64,000 nt of DNA from Corynebacterium sp. ACRPO (lineage in GTDB: Bacteria; Actinomycetota; Actinomycetes; Mycobacteriales; Mycobacteriaceae). The position numbers and the translations under genes are program-made. Positions 35,826 through 45,841 of this stretch are shown here, in pieces. Below the pieces are notes generated by a model that was not told where the DNA came from, did not search any database, and saw nothing but the letters and a program-made list of their open reading frames with translations. The stretch spans positions 1-64,000 of the forward strand of contig NZ_JAKRNE010000001.1 of assembly GCF_022347205.1 (NCBI RefSeq), given 5' to 3'. How positions within the stretch are numbered: the stretch's first letter is position 1; each line of letters opens with the position of its first letter.

Positions 35826-38216
35826 TTAGCTCTGGGAAATCGGAGTTGGTTGGATCTTCCAGACCTCGTTGGCATAGTCCGCGATGGTCCGGTCGGAAGA
35901 AAAGCGGCCAGAGTAGCAAATATTGAGCCACGCCTTCTTGGCCCAGGCAAGTTGGTCTGCCTCGTATTCGGCAGCCATGCGGTCACGGGTTTCGCGGTAG
36001 TCGGCGAAGTCACCTAGGACGTAGTACTGGTCTTGGGCGTGCTCCCCGAAGCCGTCGAGAAGCGAGGCGCGCAGATCGCCGAAGATACCGGCATTGTCTG
36101 CGCCCAGGGTGCCGTCGACAAGCGCATCCAGTACGCGGGCCAAGCCTGGCACGCTCTGGTAAAGCTCGCCCGGGTTGTACTCGGCGCGCAGCTGCGGCAA
36201 CTCCTCATTGCGGGCGCCGAAGATATAAGCGTTGTTCTCGCCAACCGCCTCGACGATTTCTACGTTTGCTCCATCCATGGTGCCCAAGGTCAGGGCACCA
36301 TTCATCATGAACTTCATATTGGACGTGCCGGAGGCTTCCTTGCCAGCCACAGAAATCTGCTCGGAGATATCAGCGGCCGGGATGATGTGCTCTGCGGGGG
36401 AGACGTTGTAATTCTCTACGAAGACGACGCGGATGATGTCCTTGGTGGCCGGGTCGTTATTGACCAGGTCTGCGATGGTGTTGATGAGCTTAATAATCGC
36501 CTTGGCGCGGTCGTAGCCCGGTGCGGCCTTGGCACCAAAGATGAAAGTACGCTTCGGCACGGTTTCGCCCTCTCCCTTGATGCGGAAGTAGAGGTCAAGG
36601 ACGTAGAGGGCGTTCATCAGCTGGCGCTTGTACTCGTGCAGGCGCTTAATCTGCACGTCAAAGATGGAATCAGGGTCGATTTCAGCGCCTTGGTGGACGT
36701 TTACCCACTGCGCAAAGTCGCGTTTATTGGCCTGCTTGATGGCGATCAGTTCTCGTAGTAGGTCAGCATCGTCGGCCTTATCGGCGAGTCTGGTCAGCTG
36801 GGTGAGGTCAGTAACCCACGCATCGGAACCAGCCTGCTGGGTGAGCAGTTCTGCCAGGCGGGGGTTGCACATCTTCAGCCAGCGGCGCGGGGTGACGCCA
36901 TTGGTCTTATTGTTGAATTTTTCTGGCCAGAGCTCATGCCATTCGGACAGCGTATCGGCCTTGATGATTTCGGTATGCAGGGCGGCGACACCGTTAATGG
37001 AGTAAGCGGCGTAGCAGGCGATCCAGGCCATGTGAACCTGTCCGTTGGACACCGGCGCCATGTAGTCAATGCGACCCTGATCCAGGCCGCGATGGGCCAT
37101 ATCTTCGCGGAAGCGGCGATCGATTTCTTCCACCAACTGCCAGATGCGCCAGAACAGCTTTTGGAAGATGGACACTTCCCAGCTCTCCAGTGCCTCTGCG
37201 AGCACGGTGTGGTTGGTGTAGGCGAAGGTCTCGGTGACGATCTTCCACGCCGCATCCCAGCTCAGACCATGGTCATCGAGCAATATGCGCAAGAGCTCTG
37301 GGATGGCGAGCACTGGGTGAGTGTCATTGAGCTGGATGGAGTTGTACTGCGCAAAACCGGTGAGGTCCTCGCCGTGCTGGGCAATGTAGTTATCCACCAT
37401 GGTTTGCAGGGAGGCGGAGACAAAGAAATACTGTTGGCGAACGCGCAGTACCTTGCCCTCGTAGGTGGTGTCGTTGGGGTAGAGCACGCGGCAGATATCC
37501 ATGACGCGCTCGCGATCGACAATGGCCTCCGTAAAACGCTGGGAGTTGAAGGCGTCGTAATCGAATTCATCGATGGGCTCGGACTTCCACAGGCGTAGCG
37601 TGCCTACGTTATCGGTTCCATAGCCGGTGATAGGCATGTCATAGGGAATGGCGCGCACATCCATGTCATCGAAGTGGACACGACGTTGCTCGGAGGCGCG
37701 GCGGATGATGAAGTCATAGCCGTTTTCCATCCATTCATCAGGCTGTTCCTTCTGGAACCCATTCTCAAAGGACTGGCGGAAAAGGCCGTAACGGTAGAGC
37801 AGGCCATAACCGGTGACGGGGTAGTCCTGGGTGACAGCGGAATCGAGGAAGCAGGCGGCAAGGCGGCCGAGGCCACCGTTGCCGAGCGCGGCATCGTGCT
37901 CAGCTTCGAGGACATCGCTCAGCTCGTGGTCGGCAGCGGTGGCCGCTGCCTTGGCATCGTCGACCAAGCCCAGGTTGGTGAGGTTATTGAGCAGCGCGCG
38001 GCCCTGCAGGAACTCCGCAGAGAAGTAATGCTGCTGGCGGGTCGCGGCATAGGCGGAACGGGTGCGCTCCCAGTTATCGGCAATCTGCTCCATGACGGCG
38101 CCGGATAGGCCCGACCAGAACTTGCGGTAGGAAGCGCTGTGCGGGCTCACACCGGAGGCCGCACGAACATGGGAGGGAACGGTGGATTCGAAAACAGAGT
38201 GCCGTGGCTGGCTCAT
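35826..38216 (-). CDS. glgP: Glycogen/maltodextrin phosphorylase
   Basis: This enzyme releases glucose-1-phosphate from alpha-1,4-glucan ends. The 796-aa protein starts MSQPRHSVFESTVPSH and shows YFSAEFLQGRAL, ALGNGGLGRLAACFLDS, NGVTPRRWL and the PLP signature EASGTSNMKFMMNGALTLG with Lys635. It belongs to the PYGL/MalP-like long phosphorylases. Whether glycogen or maltodextrin is preferred cannot be read from the sequence. TTAAGG lies just before the ATG. GlgX is also encoded in this window and acts in the same breakdown route. Confidence 0.95.
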   Translation of the reverse strand: MSQPRHSVFESTVPSHVRAASGVSPHSASYRKFWSGLSGAVMEQIADNWERTRSAYAATRQQHYFSAEFLQGRALLNNLTNLGLVDDAKAAATAADHELSDVLEAEHDAALGNGGLGRLAACFLDSAVTQDYPVTGYGLLYRYGLFRQSFENGFQKEQPDEWMENGYDFIIRRASEQRRVHFDDMDVRAIPYDMPITGYGTDNVGTLRLWKSEPIDEFDYDAFNSQRFTEAIVDRERVMDICRVLYPNDTTYEGKVLRVRQQYFFVSASLQTMVDNYIAQHGEDLTGFAQYNSIQLNDTHPVLAIPELLRILLDDHGLSWDAAWKIVTETFAYTNHTVLAEALESWEVSIFQKLFWRIWQLVEEIDRRFREDMAHRGLDQGRIDYMAPVSNGQVHMAWIACYAAYSINGVAALHTEIIKADTLSEWHELWPEKFNNKTNGVTPRRWLKMCNPRLAELLTQQAGSDAWVTDLTQLTRLADKADDADLLRELIAIKQANKRDFAQWVNVHQGAEIDPDSIFDVQIKRLHEYKRQLMNALYVLDLYFRIKGEGETVPKRTFIFGAKAAPGYDRAKAIIKLINTIADLVNNDPATKDIIRVVFVENYNVSPAEHIIPAADISEQISVAGKEASGTSNMKFMMNGALTLGTMDGANVEIVEAVGENNAYIFGARNEELPQLRAEYNPGELYQSVPGLARVLDALVDGTLGADNAGIFGDLRASLLDGFGEHAQDQYYVLGDFADYRETRDRMAAEYEADQLAWAKKAWLNICYSGRFSSDRTIADYANEVWKIQPTPISQS

Positions 38217-38313
38217 GTGAAACCTTAAGTTAGTGGAAAGTCACGAAACGCCTGCCAGCTTAATAGGATTGGCGCAGCCTTGCAGGGGGAATAGGTAAAG
38301 GCGCGCCGGGTAC

Positions 38314-39519
38314 CTAGGGCTTTGCCAAGTAAGTCAATGCCGCACCATATGCCGCCCGGGTGGAGGCATGGACGGTCGGGGCGTAGTCCGGCAGGAAGGT
38401 CGCCTGGTGGTTGACCGGTGGGTCTTGCAACTCGTCTTCCGGGGTGCAGCCGATGTGCCAAAAGACATAAGGTACGCCCCATGCCTGGGGTAGGTAGCAA
38501 AAGTCCTCAGAGGCGGTAGAAGGGGCGGCGATGACCGAATCGGAGCCGAAGGCGGCATCGAAAACCTCGGCCACTGGGGCGTGGGCCGTGGCGTCGTTAT
38601 CAGTGACCTCGCCGTGAGCGTAGTACTCAAAGGTCGGGTCTTGCTCGCTTCCGGACGCCACACATTCGGCCTTGACCATGCGCTCGAGGGAGGCATAGAC
38701 CTTTCCCGCGAGTGCGGGATCGTAATAGCGCGTATTGAGCACGAGCTCGGCAGATTCGGGAATGATGTTGTTTTTATCGCCGGAGTGTAGCTCGCCTACA
38801 GAGATGACAAAGAACTCGTGTGGGGCAACTTCGCGGCCCACGATAGCTTGGAGGCGGGTGACGATCATGGCCGCGATATAGGTGGGGTCGATGGAGTTAT
38901 GGGGCATGGAGGCGTGGGCCGATTTTCCAAAGACGCGAATGCGCAGGGAATCGCAGCCGGCCATGATGGGGCCTGCGGTGTGGCGCACAGTGCCAGCTCG
39001 GCCGGGCATGATGTGTTGGCCAAGGCAAATATCGGGACGCGGCACGCGCTCGATGAGGTTATCGGCCAACATGTCCTTAGCCCCCACGGAGGATTCTTCG
39101 GCCGGTTGGAAAAGGGCGAGGAAGGTGCCGGACCAGGAGCTCCGGGAGGCGTCGAGAAGCGCGCAGGCACCCAGCAGCGCCGTGGTGTGCATATCGTGCC
39201 CGCAGGCGTGCATCTTTCCATTAGTGGCGGAATAGGACACGCCCGTGGCTTCCTCGACAGGCAACCCATCGAAGTCTGCGCGCAGCAAAGCAGTGGGACC
39301 ATCGCCGTTGCGGAAGATAGCGACCATACCAAAGCCGCCGATGTTTTCTACTACCTCGCAGTCAAAATCGGCGAGCTTGGCGCGGATACGACCGGCGGTG
39401 CGCTCTTCTTCATGCGAAAGCTCGGGGTGGCGGTGCAGGTCTTCGTAAAAGTCCTGCTGCCACCCCAGGTCGGCTTCCTGGGACGTGACGAGCTGGGCGA
39501 TGCGGGCAGAATCAGACAT
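38314..39519 (-). CDS. M20-family amidohydrolase
   Basis: The 401-aa protein is a metal-dependent aminoacylase/carboxypeptidase of the M20D group (hippurate hydrolase/IAA-amino-acid hydrolase type). It has HRHPELSHEEERTAG, the metal site MHACGHDMHTTALLGA, FQPAEESSVGAKDML and VNHQATFLPDYAP-type closing motifs. The ATG at 39519 matches the family start; longer frames are not credible. The substrate is unknown; N-acyl amino acids, including odour precursors in skin corynebacteria, are the usual type. It is upstream of glgP on the same strand with about 100 bp between. Confidence 0.88.
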   Translation of the reverse strand: MSDSARIAQLVTSQEADLGWQQDFYEDLHRHPELSHEEERTAGRIRAKLADFDCEVVENIGGFGMVAIFRNGDGPTALLRADFDGLPVEEATGVSYSATNGKMHACGHDMHTTALLGACALLDASRSSWSGTFLALFQPAEESSVGAKDMLADNLIERVPRPDICLGQHIMPGRAGTVRHTAGPIMAGCDSLRIRVFGKSAHASMPHNSIDPTYIAAMIVTRLQAIVGREVAPHEFFVISVGELHSGDKNNIIPESAELVLNTRYYDPALAGKVYASLERMVKAECVASGSEQDPTFEYYAHGEVTDNDATAHAPVAEVFDAAFGSDSVIAAPSTASEDFCYLPQAWGVPYVFWHIGCTPEDELQDPPVNHQATFLPDYAPTVHASTRAAYGAALTYLAKP

Positions 39520-39542
39520 GGTTTCACACCTTAGGGATTGGG

Positions 39543-39548
39543 TAGGGT
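39543..39548 (+). promoter_or_regulatory. Candidate -10 box for a leaderless gene
   Basis: TAGGGT lies 7 nt before the ATG at 39556, with no ribosome site between. Confidence 0.4.
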
Positions 39549-39555
39549 TGGCGCT

Positions 39556-39954
39556 ATGCCGGTTATTCAATTTGATGTTTTGGTTCCCAACGGGCAAGCA
39601 GAGCGCGTCGCGGAAATCTTTACCACCGCCACCGACAAGCTGGTGGAGAGCGGTTCGCTTTCTTCCGCTGACGTTACTCACCCCAAGGCACCGCAGTTTC
39701 CAGAGGGGCTGGAGGAGCAGCTGCGGAAAAATTATCGCGACGAGCATGAGGACCGTGACCTTGCGGACGCGAGCGTGCACCGCTATGACATTGCGGTGGC
39801 GGGCGTGAGTGGCTCGGTCAACCAGCTGGGCATGGTGCTCTCGCGCCTTCTAACCCCGCATGCAGTGCTGCCCAAGGACCACGTATTGCTAGAAGATGAG
39901 CTGGCACATGAGCGGCCCGCCATCTTCCCGTGGTCGCTGTCCATTCGGCCTTAG
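39556..39954 (+). CDS. Hypothetical protein
   Basis: The soluble protein has about 132 residues (MPVIQFDVLVPNGQAERVAE) and no signal peptide or membrane helix. I recognise no family; alternating beta/alpha character and the acidic middle (DEHEDRDLADAS) are all that can be said. The start at 39556 has TAGGGT 7 nt upstream, as in other leaderless genes here. It is divergent from the M20 gene, 36 bp apart. Its TAG overlaps the TAA of the convergent glycerate kinase gene (TTAG), so the two genes share stop-codon bases and no terminator lies between them. Confidence 0.65.
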   Translation: MPVIQFDVLVPNGQAERVAEIFTTATDKLVESGSLSSADVTHPKAPQFPEGLEEQLRKNYRDEHEDRDLADASVHRYDIAVAGVSGSVNQLGMVLSRLLTPHAVLPKDHVLLEDELAHERPAIFPWSLSIRP

Positions 39955-41033
39955 AGCTGCTTGACGATGTCCCCGGCGGCCGCCGCTAGCTGCTGGGCCA
40001 ACGAGCCTTCTTGGCTAAGGGGAGCGCAGTAGGCGTCGGTGTCATGCTCGAAGGAGCCGGCGACAATGCCCACCGGTGTTCCGGCTTGCCGGGCGAGATC
40101 CGTGATGGTTCCGACTGCCTTGCCGGTCAGAGACTGTTCATCAAAGCGGCCCTCGCCGGTAAGGACGAGATCGGCCGAAGCGATCTTTTCCGGAAGGCCC
40201 AGTGCTGCGGCCACGTGCGTGCCGCCGGACAGGACGCGCACGTGTTCCTCTGAACCCCAAAGGGTGCGTGAGAGCCAGGACAGGCCAATGGGAAGGCCAC
40301 CCGCGGCGCCATAGTAGGCAGAATCTGCATCGGTGCCGGTAACCTCGCAGGCTCGGAGCATGGCGCCGGCCAGCAGCGCTACTTGTTCGCCTTGAGCTCC
40401 CTTTTGGGGGCCGTACATGGTTGCCGCCTGCACTGGGGTAGCGCGGGTATCTGCCAGCAGTGTGAAGTCGAGCATGCCCGCCTTGATATTGAGCTGCGCG
40501 GTGTCGATGTGGTCCAGCTGAACGAGGGGAGCGCCGCCCTTGGGCAGGGCATAGCCGCGGGCGTCGTGTGCGGCGGCGCCGAGTGCGGTGAGGATGCCCA
40601 TCCCGGCGTCAATGCTGGCGGTGCCGCCTAATCCCAGCACGATCGAGGTAGCGCCACGTGTTTCTGCGTCCGCGATCAGCACCCCGGTGCCATAGGAATC
40701 GGCGTGGAGCGGATCCAGGCTGTCCTGCACAGCGGGCAACCCGGTGGCAGAGGCGGCGTCAATGAATGCCGTGGTTCCGGCGAGAACATAGCTCGCCTGA
40801 GTCAAGCGGCCATTGGCGTCGGTAGTGGGCAGGGTGATGGTCTCGGCGGATTGTCCACCGGCCGCTGCCGCCTGTGCAAGGACAGCGGCGGTGCCCTCGC
40901 CGCCATCAGCCATGGGCAGGGTGGTCACCGTGGCGTCGGGAAGCGCCTGGCGCACTCCCATAGCAATGCTGGCTGCGGCCTCGGGCGCGGAGGCGGTGCC
41001 TTTAAACGAGTCTGGGGCGACAACAATATGCAT
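39951..41033 (-). CDS. glxK: Glycerate kinase (GlxK/GarK family)
   Basis: The 360-aa class II glycerate kinase phosphorylates D-glycerate, usually to 2-phosphoglycerate. Hallmarks are VVAPDSFKGTASAPEAA at the N-terminus, LPMADGGEGTAAVL, LGLGGTASIDAGMGILTALG and DLVLTGEGRFDEQSLTGKAVG. The gene overlaps the stop of the convergent gene by 4 bp. It is divergent from gdh with a 198-bp intergenic region that must hold both promoters. Confidence 0.93.
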   Translation of the reverse strand: MHIVVAPDSFKGTASAPEAAASIAMGVRQALPDATVTTLPMADGGEGTAAVLAQAAAAGGQSAETITLPTTDANGRLTQASYVLAGTTAFIDAASATGLPAVQDSLDPLHADSYGTGVLIADAETRGATSIVLGLGGTASIDAGMGILTALGAAAHDARGYALPKGGAPLVQLDHIDTAQLNIKAGMLDFTLLADTRATPVQAATMYGPQKGAQGEQVALLAGAMLRACEVTGTDADSAYYGAAGGLPIGLSWLSRTLWGSEEHVRVLSGGTHVAAALGLPEKIASADLVLTGEGRFDEQSLTGKAVGTITDLARQAGTPVGIVAGSFEHDTDAYCAPLSQEGSLAQQLAAAAGDIVKQL

Positions 41034-41177
41034 GCCCGTGATTATAAAGCCCGCCCGCGCTGGGGCACGGCGCGGCTTAGGATTCGAACGGACTACAGAA
41101 AATATCCATCTTTAACGTGGCTGGTAAAGGGGGTATGTATCTACCTGAACCCTCGAACCTGCTTGCATTATCGGTAG

Positions 41178-42578
<1,401 letters not shown>

Positions 42579-42596
42579 CTGCTCACTTCTTCTTTC

Positions 42597-42642
42597 AAGT
42601 CCCCCTTCTGTGCTGCCTTTGTGTAGTGGAGAAGGGGAGCTT
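42597..42642 (+). terminator. Probable gdh terminator
   Basis: AAGTCCCCCTTCT (42597-42609) pairs with AGAAGGGGAGCTT (42630-42642) at 11 of 13 positions. It starts 18 bp after the gdh stop. The T-run is weak. Confidence 0.6.
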
Positions 42643-42765
42643 GTGCTGTAAATACGCGCCATAGATTGCGTGAGTGGGCGGTTGCAAGGCGATTGTCGGC
42701 ACTGGAGGGTAAATCCGCAGTACACACTCGGTGCGTGGCCTCCACGTCTGGCGCGTGAGGGCATG

Positions 42766-42771
42766 TAAAAT
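42766..42771 (+). promoter_or_regulatory. Candidate -10 box for leaderless sepIVA
   Basis: TAAAAT ends 7 nt before the ATG at 42779, with no Shine-Dalgarno sequence between, which suggests a leaderless mRNA. Confidence 0.5.
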
Positions 42772-42778
42772 TCGCAGC

Positions 42779-43537
42779 ATGTACCGTGTCTTTGAGTCCC
42801 TAGATGAACTAGTCCAGCACTTGGAAGAGGCCCATAGCCTCCCCATGACCTCTAATTGCATGGTTCCGCGCCATGAAATGCTCGCGCTTCTCGACGACCT
42901 CCGAAACGCCCTGCCCGTTGAAATTGATGACGCGCAGGATGTCTTGGATAAGCAGGATGAAATCCTCCACGGCGCCGAAGAGCGCGCGGACCAGACCATC
43001 AATGATGCTAATGCGCAGGCCGACGACATCGTGGGCCATGCTCGCGAGGAGGCGGATGCCACGGTGTCCCACGCAGAACAGCATGCCGCCAAGCTAGTGG
43101 CTGATGCTGAAGCTCGCGCTCAGTCCATGGTGGAACAGGCCCGCGCGGAAGCAGACCGCACCATCGCTCAGGCCAATGATGAATATGAGCGTTCCGTGGC
43201 AGAAGGCCGTGCCGAGCAAGAGCGTATGGTTTCGGAATCTGAAGTTGTGCGCCGCGCTGATGAGGAAGCACACCGCATCGTGGAGTCCGCCCACACCGAG
43301 TCCAACCGTCTGCGTAGTGAATGCGACGAGTTTGTAGACGGCAAGCTAAGCGAATTTGAAACCACTCTCAATGGACTACTGCGCACCGTAAGCTCCGACC
43401 GCTCTGCACTGCGCGGCGGTGCCGGAGTCCGTTCCCGTGGCGGCGACTACCAGTCCTCGGGTCGTGCCGGTGGCGTTGCGGGCGGCTCCCGTTACGCAGA
43501 AGGCGAGGCCTACGAGCGTCGCTATAACGAGCGCTAA
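42779..43537 (+). CDS. sepIVA: DivIVA-like septation protein (SepIVA family)
   Basis: The 252-aa protein opens with MYRVFESLDELVQHLEEAHS and MVPRHEMLALLDDLRNALP. A long coiled coil rich in Ala, Glu and Asp follows (about 55-200; segments such as DADDIV-type heptads and RAEADRTIAQANDEYERS), then a Gly/Arg/Ser-rich tail. In mycobacteria the homologue next to the DUF177–rnc–mutM genes is SepIVA, needed for septum formation; this window has the same neighbours. The identification rests on N-terminal pattern, coiled coil and position. It ends at an unusually strong terminator. Confidence 0.75.
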   Translation: MYRVFESLDELVQHLEEAHSLPMTSNCMVPRHEMLALLDDLRNALPVEIDDAQDVLDKQDEILHGAEERADQTINDANAQADDIVGHAREEADATVSHAEQHAAKLVADAEARAQSMVEQARAEADRTIAQANDEYERSVAEGRAEQERMVSESEVVRRADEEAHRIVESAHTESNRLRSECDEFVDGKLSEFETTLNGLLRTVSSDRSALRGGAGVRSRGGDYQSSGRAGGVAGGSRYAEGEAYERRYNER

Positions 43538-43640
43538 GCCTTTAAATTCTTTCTGCCCTCAAGTTTCATTTCCCGGAGGTACCCGGGCTGGGGAACTTAA
43601 GGGGTGAGGGATGGTTTAGTCCCATACATCAGGCACGGCC

Positions 43641-43703
43641 AAAGACCCTGGTGGGTGGGCAGACGGTTTGTCGTACACCGTCTGCCCACCCACCAGGGTC
43701 TTT
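43641..43703. terminator. Bidirectional terminator with 27-bp perfect stem
   Basis: Positions 43641-43667 are an exact reverse complement of 43677-43703, with a 9-nt loop. The outer ends are AAA and TTT, followed by TTTT a few bases on. It separates sepIVA from a convergent gene and can stop both. Confidence 0.85.
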
Positions 43704-43728
43704 ATGTTTTCCTACCAGTGCGGGCAGT

Positions 43729-44376
43729 TCAGGAAGTTGCGCGGGAGCGAGGCTGTGCGGTGGGCACTGCCGTATTCGTTGCATAGGAAGCAGCTGTTAA
43801 CGGCGTGTGTGCGGACATGGCGCCGCCTTCCTTCCCCGAGGTGAGTTGCGCAGGCGCGGCGGATTGGACGGCCATACATGCTGCAATGACTGCGGTCACT
43901 AAGCCAGGGAAAAGGAATGCAACGAGTGCGGTAAAGAAATAGGAAGACAGTGACGTCAAAGAACTATCACTAAAGTTCTGCGGAAAGCACACCGCGCACA
44001 TACTCACTAGCGCACCTGTGGCAACTAGCATGGTGCCTACAGAAATAAGCGCGGTAGGAATGGTCTCCCGTGAGAACCAGGTAATGGCGCCTGCGCTTAG
44101 GGAAAAGATGAGTGCGCCGGTAAGCACCGAAAGATCCATGCCAGTGGGCAATACCAGGATGGTGCCAGCAATTAAACCAGCAACGATGCTGCAGATGAGT
44201 GCAGTAAAAAGGCGAATCCCACTAGCGCCATAGATGCCTGAACGGTCCGGCTGTGGAGTGGCGTGTACGAGCGTGCCGGAAATGGTTAATACCGCGGCAG
44301 GAAGGCAGCTGAACATGACGAATCCGAGTGCGATGCTGCGTGGATCCGGGGAGGCTAGCGCCAAGTGGTAAGTCAT
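43729..44376 (-). CDS. Hypothetical membrane protein
   Basis: The 215-residue protein has about six predicted membrane helices (SIALGFVMFSCLPAAVLTIS, LFTALICSIVAGLIAGTILV, LTGALIFSLSAGAITWF, ALISVGTMLVATGALVSM, YFFTALVAFLFPGLVTAVI and one weaker) and a Thr/Ala-rich polar tail of about 40 residues. I recognise no family or motif. It is convergent with sepIVA across the long terminator and divergent from the DUF177 gene. Confidence 0.65.
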   Translation of the reverse strand: MTYHLALASPDPRSIALGFVMFSCLPAAVLTISGTLVHATPQPDRSGIYGASGIRLFTALICSIVAGLIAGTILVLPTGMDLSVLTGALIFSLSAGAITWFSRETIPTALISVGTMLVATGALVSMCAVCFPQNFSDSSLTSLSSYFFTALVAFLFPGLVTAVIAACMAVQSAAPAQLTSGKEGGAMSAHTPLTAASYATNTAVPTAQPRSRATS

Positions 44377-44526
44377 GTCTCCACACTAAAGACGGCTTTG
44401 GCTTGGGAAAAGGCTACTCCGGAAAGGCATAGGCCCTTTTACTTTAAACGACAGACTCTTGACAGAAAGTTTGCCTGTGCTGGCCGCTAGGCGGAGTTTG
44501 CGGGGCAAGGTAGACTACCTAGTGTT

Positions 44527-45072
44527 ATGACATCACCATTGAAGTTCGATGTGGGCGAATTGTTGAACGCCCAAGGCGCTGACGCACTGCCGGAGCAACG
44601 CACCCAGACCGGCCCCGCACCTGAGAGGATCGGCGTCGAGATGATCGCCATTCCGAAGGGCGAGGAGCTGACTGTAGAGGCCACCTTGACCCCTCTAGGT
44701 GCAGGTGTCTTGGTGGATGCCAACGTATCTGGACGGCTGACAGGGGAATGCTCTCGGTGCTTGAAGGAACTGCACCCAGAGCTGGACTTGCATGTCACGC
44801 AGGTCTTTGCTGCCGATGAATCCTTCGTCTCTGGCGATGATCCTGCAACCGATGATGAAGGTTCCGGAGATGAGATTCCGGAGATCGAGGATGATGAGCT
44901 GGACCTTTTGCAGGCCGTGATCGATGAGGCAGGCCTCAACCTTCCCTTCGCGCCGGTGTGTGAGGACGGCTGTGAGATTGACACGCCTGAAGGGGTGACC
45001 ACCGGTACCTCTGGCGAAGAAGAGGAAGATAAGGTCGATCCCCGCTGGGCTGGTTTGGAGAAGTTCCTATGA
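44527..45072 (+). CDS. DUF177 (YceD-like) protein
   Basis: The 181-aa acidic protein shows the DUF177 pattern: FDVGELL at the N-terminus, a beta core VSGRLTGECSRCLKELHPEL with a CxxC pair, a strongly acidic stretch (DDEGSGDEIPEIEDDELDLL), and APVCEDGCEID with two more Cys, which together could bind a metal. The family is tied to 23S rRNA/ribosome maturation and usually precedes rpmF; here it precedes rnc (RNase III), overlapping it by ATGA, as in mycobacteria. The close link to rnc supports an rRNA-processing role, by inference. Confidence 0.85.
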   Translation: MTSPLKFDVGELLNAQGADALPEQRTQTGPAPERIGVEMIAIPKGEELTVEATLTPLGAGVLVDANVSGRLTGECSRCLKELHPELDLHVTQVFAADESFVSGDDPATDDEGSGDEIPEIEDDELDLLQAVIDEAGLNLPFAPVCEDGCEIDTPEGVTTGTSGEEEEDKVDPRWAGLEKFL

Positions 45073-45839
45073 GCCGCAAAAAGAAGCTAACCGGGGAAGA
45101 GGCACTGGCAGCCGAATTTGCTGCAGTAGACCACACCCCATTGTTGGAATCGCTCGGCGTGGAGTTGAAGCCGGAGCACCTGCGTTTGGCGCTTACTCAC
45201 CGCTCTTTTGCCAATGAGAATGGGCATTTGCCTAATAACGAGCGCTTGGAGTTTTTGGGCGATGCGGTGCTGGGCCTGTCGGTGGCCTCTCAGCTCTACA
45301 TCACTTATCCTTCTCGTCCGGAATCGGATATTTCCAAGATGCGTGCCTCGATCGTCTCGCGTTACGGACTATCGGATATCGCCCGTGAGATAAACCTCGG
45401 CCCGCACATTTTGCTGGGCAAGGGCGAGCAGTCGACCGGTGGCCGCGATAAGGATTCCATCCTTGCCGATACCACCGAGGCAATCTTTGGCGCTATCTAC
45501 CGCGAGCATGGATTCGAAACTGCGCGAGATGTCATCCTGCGCCTATTTGCAGAAAAGATCGACAACGCCACTGTGAGCGGTCGCCACCTAGATTGGAAGA
45601 CCACTTTGCAGGAGCTGTGCGCCGAGCTTAAGGCACCAATGCCGGTCTACTCGGCTACCTCCACCGGCCCAGAACATGACCAGACCTTTAACGCGGTAGC
45701 CACCGTTGCTGGTCTGACCGTGGGCAATGGAGTGGGACACAATAAGAAGCTGGCCGAGCAGCAAGCAGCTCAAGAGGCGTGCCAGACCCTCCGCGAAACC
45801 CCGCTTTTGGTGCAGGGCACCGCGCATAAAGAAGGCTAA
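45069..45839 (+). CDS. rnc: Ribonuclease III
   Basis: RNase III cuts double-stranded RNA in rRNA precursors and some mRNAs. The 256-aa protein has the catalytic signature NNERLEFLGDAVLGLSVA (about residue 57) with the second metal-site Asp/Glu in DTTEAIFGAIYREHG. Its C-terminal double-stranded-RNA-binding domain runs from WKTTLQELCAE to KKLAEQQAAQEACQTL. The start overlaps the DUF177 stop (ATGA), and mutM follows after 2 bp. Confidence 0.96.
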   Translation: MSRKKKLTGEEALAAEFAAVDHTPLLESLGVELKPEHLRLALTHRSFANENGHLPNNERLEFLGDAVLGLSVASQLYITYPSRPESDISKMRASIVSRYGLSDIAREINLGPHILLGKGEQSTGGRDKDSILADTTEAIFGAIYREHGFETARDVILRLFAEKIDNATVSGRHLDWKTTLQELCAELKAPMPVYSATSTGPEHDQTFNAVATVAGLTVGNGVGHNKKLAEQQAAQEACQTLRETPLLVQGTAHKEG

Positions 45840-45841
45840 GT

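Noticed and set aside
44508..44520. AGGTAG-A-CTACCT palindrome before the DUF177 gene
   Set aside because: Arms of 6 bp over a likely -10 box (TAGACT) can arise by chance; no further support.
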